Of a stretch of DNA of 25,938 bases, positions 22,483-25,938 are shown piece after piece. The notes under the pieces are model-generated. The model was not told the origin of the DNA and searched no databases. It saw only the letters and a list, made by a program, of their open reading frames with translations. The translations under genes and the position numbers were made by a program. The stretch is from Ga0077527 sp964606765 (GTDB lineage Bacteria; Pseudomonadota; Gammaproteobacteria; Burkholderiales; SG8-41): positions 1 through 25,938 of the forward strand of contig CAZSIR010000028.1 in the NCBI GenBank assembly GCA_964606765.1, written 5' to 3'. How positions within the stretch are numbered: position 1 is the first letter of the stretch; each line of letters begins with the position of its first letter.

Positions 22483-25293
22483 TCAGCTGCCGGGACGATG
22501 GGCGGCATTGATGCGAGCCAGTTCATGCCGCGCGGCGGCATGATAGAAAGTATGCAAGGCGCCCTTTTCTGTTGATCGCTTCAGGAAAACGCCTGCCTGC
22601 ACCGGGTCACCGGCCAGCAGGAAGTGCTGACCGACATACAGATAAGCTTCGGCGAGAGCAGTATCGATACGCTCCGCCGGTTGCTTGTGTGCCTCGCGCA
22701 GCAATTCATCGGTGGTGCGCTGGCGCTGGAAAAGGCCCAGCGCTGCGGCGGGCCATGCGCCGGCCGTTCCGGCCGGAACGGCGCTGGACTCGTCGGTATT
22801 CAGCTGCCGTGCGCACAGCATCAGCCAGATGCCTGCGCGGAGGCGCTCAGCAGGGGACTGCGCGAGCGTCTGCGCCGACTTGAAATCACCCGCCGCATCC
22901 TGAATTTTCCCGAGGTAATAGTTCGAAAGCCCGCGGAAGAAGTGCGTTTCAAAATCTGCGGGCTGCAATGCGAGCGTCCGTGACAAGTCGGCCACGCTTC
23001 TGGCGAAGTCGCCCGTGGTGAAACGCACTTCGCCGCTGCACTTGAGCATGTCGGCGCTCGCCGACCGAAGGCTGAAAGCTTCCTGGATGTCGCTCAACGC
23101 CTCGGCATTGCGTCCGAGAAAGGCCAGCGTTCGTGCATGTTCGCATTGCGCTGCGCTGAAATCCTGCGCCTGGAGACGGGCTCTTGCGATTACAGCCGAG
23201 GTCGATTCCAGTATTTTCTCGAGGCGCTGGGTGGAGGATTTCTCGGGTGAAACAGGCGCGGTGGCGACGGTCTGCGGATTGCCGCTCAGCACCAGCAGTC
23301 CGCCGCCCAGCAGTTTCTCGATCCTGCGCAGGTCGCCCAGAAACTGCGGCACTTCGCCGGTTTGGATGCGGTCTGTGGTGATGCGCATTTCCTGCGCAAG
23401 TTTGATCGTGCGTCCGGTGAACGAAATGGATTCTGCGAGGGCGAAGCCACGTCCGGTTACGGTCTGTTCAGAAGGCTGGCGCCGCGCATTGAAATCCTGC
23501 GGCAGGGTCACCGAGAACTCATATCGATTGACCGACGGATAAGTGGGAACCGCGAGGGCGTGTTGCCGCGTGGCCGAATTCGGAACATAAAACAGCTGCA
23601 GCAGGTTGTCGGAACGAAACCGCGCCACCCAGTTGTCGCTTTCGCGTTCCAGAAAACCCGGTAACCGGTAGCCGATTTGCAGCATGAAGCGATTTTCCTC
23701 ACGGTTATCGCTGATTTCCGGTCCACTGCGCAGAGTCGCACCGGTGTAACGCCTGTCGAACAGGCCCTGGTAGGCCTGGCGCATCTGTTCCACTGTCATC
23801 TGTGCCAGGGCGCGACGTATGCCTTCAGCCTGCAGTCCGGTGTATTCGAAGCGGATGTCCAGCTCGGCCTCACCATCAATCTTTTTCACGGTGACATGCT
23901 CGATGCGCGAAGCCGTGTCAGTGCTGTCCGTCGTATGCGGGATGGCCTCAAGGCCAGTGGCATTTGCCGCCGCACGCAGAAACTGCGCGCCGGCGTGGAT
24001 CTGTCCCATGTGGTCAAGACTGCGCCCCTGCCCCCACGCCGTCGGATCGAGAAAATAGGTCTTGTTGTTGACCGAGGCACGGACAATGACATGGTCGAAA
24101 ACCAGCGGGCTTGGCAGCATCTGATCCAGCCCCTTGCGATTCTGCAGCGAAACCAGGACCGGAGTGGCTTCTATGCCAAGCTGCCTCAGCGCTGCGGTGA
24201 GCAGGGCGGATTTGTCCTTGCAATCGCCGTAACGCCGGCTCAGCACCTGGGCAGGGGGATACGGTCTGTGGGAATTTTCACCGAGGGAAATGGACAGATA
24301 GCGTATTTCGTCCTGGACGAAACCCAGCGTTCTGATCACGGCATCTGCGGGGCCAGCGGCACCTTTGGCTGCGGCCAGCACCGTGCCGACATCCGGGCGT
24401 GGCTCGGGCGGCGCCATCAGATCCGTGGCCCACTGGGCGACCTCGGCCCATGACGCAAATTCGCTGAACTGCAGCCAGCGTGCGGGGTGGATGTCCTGCG
24501 GAATAAAGGGGTCCACCGTCACCGCGGGCACATTGCGTTCCTCGAAGCGCAAAACACGCCGGCCGTTCAGGCGTTGCTCGTCAGGCCTGATGATGGACTG
24601 CGACATGCCGCCGATCATCCGGTGGCGGATATTGCGGTTTTCCGCGGAGTCGAGCGTGATGCGCCGGTGGCGGATCGGCACACTGGCATCCCAGCTGCCG
24701 GCATCGACGAATTTCCCGCTGTAAACAGGATTCTGGCCAATGATGGAATAGGTGATCTCTAGGGCATCGCCGACGCGCAGGTCATCGATCAGCACCAGCG
24801 CGGAAATCGTGCCTGTCAGCACGCCGGCGTCGAGCCCCTGCTCACGCTGCAGGAAGCGGATGTCAGCGCTGCCCAGCTTGTCCATGACCTGCTTGTCACG
24901 CGTGATGCGCAGTCTGTGCAAAACGACTTTCTGGTACTCCGGCTGAAACGCAATTGAATACTGTCCAAGTTCCGCCAGTGCAGACGGCTGATGGGTCTGC
25001 AGCACCCGCGTGACCAGCGCGGTCGGCTCGCGATCGACGCGAAAGTAGGTGTCGGCATAGAGGATGGCGGTGCCGTCAAATGCTTTTTCGCCCAACCCGG
25101 AAGGGGCCGGCGTTGCCCAGGCTGGAAGCGGTGTGCCCGACGAAAATGCTGCGGCAGCAGCCTGCAGACCGGTGCCGGCAAGTTGCGCCGAGCGCGGTGC
25201 TTGTGCCAGTGCGGCAACATCCGTCAGCGCGAACAAGACAATGGCGTAACAGACTGCAAGCCAGCGGTGTCGTGCGTTGGTGTGGGAGTTCAT
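22483..25293 (-). CDS. Secreted DUF3857/transglutaminase-like protein with TPR repeats
   Basis: A 936-residue exported protein. A signal peptide (about 1-31, ...AALAQA) leads to a DUF3857 domain (about 70-270), then a transglutaminase-like core with the full triad: Cys358 in YGDCKDKSALL, His401 in FDHVIV and Asp416 in FLDPTAWG. A beta-rich region follows, and the C-terminal quarter (about 710-930) has TPR-type helical repeats (for example GDFARSVADLSRTLALQPADFE). Proteins of this layout are common in proteobacteria, but the role is unknown; a protease or amide-forming activity on periplasmic proteins or peptides is possible. AGGA sits six bases before the ATG. It is the first gene of a two-gene operon with the TonB_C protein. 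Confidence 0.88.
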   Translation of the reverse strand: MNSHTNARHRWLAVCYAIVLFALTDVAALAQAPRSAQLAGTGLQAAAAAFSSGTPLPAWATPAPSGLGEKAFDGTAILYADTYFRVDREPTALVTRVLQTHQPSALAELGQYSIAFQPEYQKVVLHRLRITRDKQVMDKLGSADIRFLQREQGLDAGVLTGTISALVLIDDLRVGDALEITYSIIGQNPVYSGKFVDAGSWDASVPIRHRRITLDSAENRNIRHRMIGGMSQSIIRPDEQRLNGRRVLRFEERNVPAVTVDPFIPQDIHPARWLQFSEFASWAEVAQWATDLMAPPEPRPDVGTVLAAAKGAAGPADAVIRTLGFVQDEIRYLSISLGENSHRPYPPAQVLSRRYGDCKDKSALLTAALRQLGIEATPVLVSLQNRKGLDQMLPSPLVFDHVIVRASVNNKTYFLDPTAWGQGRSLDHMGQIHAGAQFLRAAANATGLEAIPHTTDSTDTASRIEHVTVKKIDGEAELDIRFEYTGLQAEGIRRALAQMTVEQMRQAYQGLFDRRYTGATLRSGPEISDNREENRFMLQIGYRLPGFLERESDNWVARFRSDNLLQLFYVPNSATRQHALAVPTYPSVNRYEFSVTLPQDFNARRQPSEQTVTGRGFALAESISFTGRTIKLAQEMRITTDRIQTGEVPQFLGDLRRIEKLLGGGLLVLSGNPQTVATAPVSPEKSSTQRLEKILESTSAVIARARLQAQDFSAAQCEHARTLAFLGRNAEALSDIQEAFSLRSASADMLKCSGEVRFTTGDFARSVADLSRTLALQPADFETHFFRGLSNYYLGKIQDAAGDFKSAQTLAQSPAERLRAGIWLMLCARQLNTDESSAVPAGTAGAWPAAALGLFQRQRTTDELLREAHKQPAERIDTALAEAYLYVGQHFLLAGDPVQAGVFLKRSTEKGALHTFYHAAARHELARINAAHRPGS

Positions 25294-25633
25294 GATTTCC
25301 TGCTGGACTGGAAGCTGAGGCCCCTCGATTTGTCTGTAAGCGGATACTACCGGAGGTATTCCGCTCCGGTCACCCTCCCTGCGATTCAGATGACAGTGTC
25401 GTTATATTCCGGAATGAGCGTATCGGATGTCGGACTCACGGTTGCTGCCGGACGGTATCCGCCCCTATGATGGCCCGATCCGTTTTGCCAAACGTTGTTC
25501 GATTTCGCAACATTATCCACGCCACCATCCTGTTCCTGACGCATCCGCGGCGGCCATCTGCCGGGATTTAATGCCTGCAAAAAAGCGGATGCTGAAATGT
25601 GTGAATGTTCGAAAAAATCGAAAGGACATGCCA
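25294..25633. promoter_or_regulatory. Divergent intergenic region with two inverted repeats
   Basis: No gene is seen in these 340 bp between divergent genes. ACCGGAG (25349-25355) / CTCCGGT (25364-25370) forms a perfect 7-bp hairpin in the leader of the minus-strand gene. GCATCCGC (25541-25548) / GCGGATGC (25585-25592) is a perfect 8-bp inverted repeat 36 bases apart, enclosing CGGC/GCCG (25551-25554/25560-25563), in the leader of the FAH-family gene. AAAGGA at 25621-25626 is that gene's ribosome site. Promoters were not recognised with confidence. Confidence 0.4.
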
Positions 25634-25938
25634 ATGAAATTCGGCCGTTTCCAGCACCAATCACGCATTTTCTTCGGCCTTGTCGAAGGCGACCAGGTCT
25701 GCGAACTTGAGGGTTCGCCCTTCACCAGCTACAAGCCGACCTCCAGCCTGTATGCGCTCTCCACGCTGAAAATCCTCACGCCCTGCGAGCCGCGCAATTT
25801 CTACTGTGCCGGTCTCAACTATGCTGCGCACATCGAATGGGGCGCCAGGCGCAAGGGCATTGCACCCAAGTTTCCGGAGAAGGCCGATGTCGGCTACCGC
25901 TCACCGAACGCGCTGGCGGCGACTGGCGAGGCGATCGT
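25634..25938 (+). CDS. Fumarylacetoacetate hydrolase-family protein (N-terminal part)
   Basis: The first 101 residues of an FAH-superfamily enzyme that runs off the window end. The ATG at 25634 has AAAGGA at 25621-25626 seven bases upstream; an in-frame ATG at 25628 is too close to it. The N-terminus MKFGRFQHQSRIFFGLVEGDQ and the motif RNFYCAGLNYAAHIEW (about residues 57-72) are typical: the latter enters the catalytic C-terminal domain. The metal-binding Glu/Glu/Asp cluster lies beyond the end. Members hydrolyse or decarboxylate beta-diketo or 2-oxo acids in catabolic pathways, for example after aromatic ring cleavage. A link to the island 10 kb away is possible but not shown. Confidence 0.85.
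   Translation, partial: MKFGRFQHQSRIFFGLVEGDQVCELEGSPFTSYKPTSSLYALSTLKILTPCEPRNFYCAGLNYAAHIEWGARRKGIAPKFPEKADVGYRSPNALAATGEAI

Noticed and set aside
21262..22575. Plus-strand open frame of 437 codons opposite the TonB_C gene
   Set aside because: It crosses the start of one real minus-strand gene and the end of another, has no ribosome site, and its composition is that of an antisense frame.
1..25938. Mobile element, prophage, CRISPR array or RNA gene
   Set aside because: No transposase, integrase, terminal repeats, spaced repeat arrays or tRNA/rRNA sequence was recognised by eye.

Overview
This is about 26 kb of GC-rich DNA (roughly 60% G+C by eye) from a free-living proteobacterium, most probably a betaproteobacterium of the Burkholderiales. 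The main grounds are three separate Bug/TctC-type solute-binding proteins, a family hugely expanded in Bordetella, Cupriavidus and relatives, together with a GcvA-like and a CysB-like LysR regulator and a LysR/DUF2917 divergent pair. A run of exactly 100 N at 11714-11813 shows that the sequence is a scaffold with an unresolved gap, probably a draft or metagenome assembly. No tRNA, rRNA, CRISPR array, transposase, integrase or phage gene was seen.

Layout. (1) 2-1036: zinc-dependent alcohol dehydrogenase. (2) 1174-4104: large membrane c-di-GMP phosphodiesterase (dCache-HAMP-GAF-HD-GYP). (3) 4121-6233, minus strand: a secreted protein of unknown function followed by, and overlapping, an exported alpha/beta hydrolase. 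(4) 6543-15581, plus strand: a nine-gene catabolic island that reads as three modules, each with its own Bug protein: Bug1-hydrolase-SDR1; Bug2-MmgE/PrpD; and SDR2-TauD/TfdA-Bug3-mandelate racemase/MLE. (5) 15583-17515, minus strand: CysB-like and GcvA-like LysR regulators. (6) 17643-19179, plus strand: DUF2917, cupin and DinB-family proteins. (7) 19352-20668: diguanylate cyclase with a degenerate receiver domain, behind a strongly structured leader. (8) 20860-25293, minus strand: a two-gene secreted operon of a DUF3857/transglutaminase/TPR protein and a DUF2059-TonB_C protein. (9) 25634 to the end: N-terminus of a fumarylacetoacetate hydrolase-family enzyme.

How it may work together. The island has the parts of a carboxylate catabolic pathway: capture in the periplasm (Bug proteins), oxidation (SDRs, Fe(II)/2-oxoglutarate dioxygenase), isomerisation or dehydration (MR/MLE, MmgE/PrpD) and hydrolysis. 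The flanking alcohol dehydrogenase and FAH-family enzyme could belong to the same chemistry. No TctA/TctB membrane subunits are present, so uptake must use permeases encoded elsewhere, or the Bug proteins act as sensors. The substrate cannot be read from the sequence. The convergent CysB-like LysR is the nearest candidate regulator. Two enzymes of opposite c-di-GMP activity flank the island, but nothing in the sequence links them to it.

The items most worth a second look are the hydrolase with lysine at the nucleophile position, the competing hairpins upstream of the diguanylate cyclase, the DUF2059-TonB_C protein, the unknown secreted protein, and the gap inside SDR2.
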